From JAKACU01 sp021821185 (GTDB taxonomy: Bacteria > Bacillota > Bacilli > Alicyclobacillales > SLC66): 8,661 nt of DNA. Position numbers and translations under genes: made by a program. The notes beneath the pieces were generated by a model. The model was not told the DNA's origin. It worked only from the letters and a program-made list of their open reading frames with translations, and searched no databases. How positions within the stretch are numbered: position 1 is the first letter of the stretch; the number at the start of each line of letters is the position of its first letter. Positions 7,616-8,661 of the stretch are shown piece by piece. The stretch spans positions 1-8,661 of the forward strand of contig DAHWJX010000087.1 in the NCBI GenBank assembly GCA_027343965.1. The letters are read 5' to 3'.

Positions 7616-7644
7616 ATTATAATGAAAATTATACGCCCTCGCAA
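7616..7644 (-). promoter_or_regulatory. Sigma-A-type promoter for cimA
   Basis: On the minus strand the -35 is TTGCGA (7644-7639), followed by a 17-bp spacer and a perfect -10 TATAAT (7621-7616). The start site would be near 7609, giving a leader of about 108 nt to the cimA ATG. A second TATAAT lies 12 bp upstream (7633-7628), but its -35 position (GTAAAA) is poor. The main -10 lies in the palindrome CATTATAATG, yet the opposite strand has no matching -35 and no gene to serve. Confidence 0.72.
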
Positions 7645-7655
7645 GGCCAATTTTA

Positions 7656-8522
7656 CTAAGCCTTTTCTCTTCGAGAATTGACAATGATAACCCCTATTAT
7701 TGCTGCAATGCCGCCAAATATGGCGATACTTTGCGGTTTTTCGTCGAGCCATACCCAAGCAACAAGAACTGCCAGAACGGGATTGATGTAGAGCAAACTC
7801 GCCACCTCATGTGTACGAGCTTTCGATAGCGCATAACCCCAAGACACGTAAGCCACAGCCGCAGGAAAAATCCCTATGTAGATTCCCGATAACGTAGCCA
7901 TAAGAGATGCATGAGTCACCTCGTGAGTCAATTGCGGCAAAAAAACAAGCATAGGAATCGTACCAAACCAAGTGAAATAAGCAGTAAGATCGATCGCTTT
8001 GTACGTTTTATACAAAGGCTTTTGAAAGACGAAAAAAACGGAAGTGCTGACTGCAGACAATAAGATCAGTAATGCAGATCCTGTAAATGAATCCGTATGC
8101 CCCGCGCCTAACGTCACTAAAGCAGCACCGCCCATGCCTAAAGCAATGCCGAACCACCCGCGCCAATACAGACGTTGTTTTTCCACTATAACCGAGATCA
8201 GCGCCGTAAAGACGGGCGCTGCCGCAATCAATAGGCTGGCCGTTCCAGCTGGCACAACGCGTTCACCAAAAGTCAGTGCGGTGTGGTAGATGAATATCCC
8301 ACATAATCCCATGGCGATCGTACGTAATAAATCCTTTTTTTGCAAAGGTTGAACTCTTTTCACCAAGGCATAAAGAAGAAAAACGCTTGACGCAACAACA
8401 AAACGTAATAAAACGAGTGCCCCAGGACTATATCCGCCTAAAATTCCTGCTCTGATACCAGCAAAAGCCGACGACCAAAACAGCAGGGTGACTGCAGCGG
8501 CAATCCAAACGCTTTTATTCAC
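7656..8522 (-). CDS. EamA/DMT-superfamily permease
   Basis: A 288-residue inner-membrane protein of the drug/metabolite transporter superfamily, with two EamA repeats of five membrane segments each. Hydrophobic segments lie near 5-25, 33-53, 66-84, 92-112, 118-138, 147-166, 178-197, 208-228, 238-258 and 265-283, which is the usual ten-helix pattern and length. Family-like points are LLFWSSAFAGIRAG near the N-terminus, PAGTASLLIAAAPVF at 91-105, and WVWLDEKP at 256-263 in the second repeat. Such proteins export amino acids, purines or other metabolites, but the substrate cannot be deduced. The start is GTG, the only candidate that keeps the first helix; upstream in-frame sequence reaches a TGA within four codons. 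Ribosome binding looks weak: CAGG directly abuts the start. A seven-codon frame (8535-8515, GTG to TAA) overlaps the start codon. The gene ends 154 bp before cimA and probably has its own transcript; whether it shares regulation with cimA is unknown. Confidence 0.88.
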   Translation of the reverse strand: MNKSVWIAAAVTLLFWSSAFAGIRAGILGGYSPGALVLLRFVVASSVFLLYALVKRVQPLQKKDLLRTIAMGLCGIFIYHTALTFGERVVPAGTASLLIAAAPVFTALISVIVEKQRLYWRGWFGIALGMGGAALVTLGAGHTDSFTGSALLILLSAVSTSVFFVFQKPLYKTYKAIDLTAYFTWFGTIPMLVFLPQLTHEVTHASLMATLSGIYIGIFPAAVAYVSWGYALSKARTHEVASLLYINPVLAVLVAWVWLDEKPQSIAIFGGIAAIIGVIIVNSRREKA

Positions 8523-8661
8523 CTGAAATATTCACGGCGTAATCTCGAAGGGGCGATGAATGCAAGCAGTGTACGGATTTATGAGGAATTTGATGATTCA
8601 CCCAAAAAGTGACGTAACTGCATAGGAAAAGAGCCTAATCTTTGGTAGTGTTAAGTTGCGA
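8523..8661. other. Intergenic sequence at the right edge, no gene supported
   Basis: This should hold the promoter of the permease gene. The best minus-strand match is TTGGGT with CATAAA 16 bp downstream, which is weak. An 18-codon plus-strand frame starting at 8556 has no similarity I recognise and is not called. I see no strong hairpin, repeat or tRNA. Confidence 0.4.

Noticed and set aside
7615..7624. Palindrome CATTATAATG as an operator
   Set aside because: It is explained by the -10 hexamer, which is nearly self-complementary; no flanking arms extend the symmetry.
7502..7655. Possible T-box or other amino-acid riboswitch before cimA
   Set aside because: The leader is only about 108 nt and lacks the T-box AGGGTGG-type sequence and antiterminator; only the short hairpin and a 5-bp CTATG/CATAG stem are visible.
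8556..8612. 18-codon plus-strand frame near the right edge
   Set aside because: Too short, no recognisable product, and only a weak GGGG run close to the start codon.

Overview
The window looks like chromosomal DNA of a Gram-positive bacterium of the Bacillota, probably in or near the Bacillales. The pointers are purine-rich AAGGAGG-type ribosome binding sites, frequent TTG and GTG starts, a HelD-type helicase of the RNA-polymerase-recycling kind, a two-gene heterodimeric ABC exporter, and a long-form citramalate synthase. Base composition is mid-range (roughly mid-40s percent GC by eye, not counted). An acidophile such as an Alicyclobacillus relative would fit, but the sequence alone does not prove the family. 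I see no insertion sequence, phage gene, tRNA, rRNA or CRISPR array. The content is ordinary housekeeping and transport, and I do not find a new multi-gene system.

Layout. From the left edge to 1846, plus strand, lies the C-terminal three quarters or so of helD, cut by the window edge. It runs tail-to-tail into a minus-strand operon of two ABC exporter half-transporters (5356 down to 1758); the 3' ends of helD and the second ABC gene overlap by 89 bp. Divergent from that operon, across 79 bp, is a small plus-strand protein made only of two CBS domains (5436-5906). A perfect 10-bp hairpin separates it from the convergent cimA gene (7501 down to 5951), which encodes citramalate synthase. Upstream of cimA are a good sigma-A-type promoter and a 12-bp RNA hairpin placed at the predicted transcript start. 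Last is an EamA/DMT-family permease (8522 down to 7656). The final 139 bp hold no gene I can support.

How the genes relate. The two ABC proteins almost certainly form one complex: their ATP-site motifs are complementary, with changes in both chains converging on one degenerate ATP site and leaving the other canonical. CimA makes (R)-citramalate from pyruvate and acetyl-CoA for isoleucine synthesis and stands alone, without ilv or leu neighbours here. HelD, the CBS protein and the permease have no clear functional link to these genes beyond proximity. The points most worth a second look are the helD/ABC coding overlap, the cimA leader hairpin and the asymmetric ABC pair.
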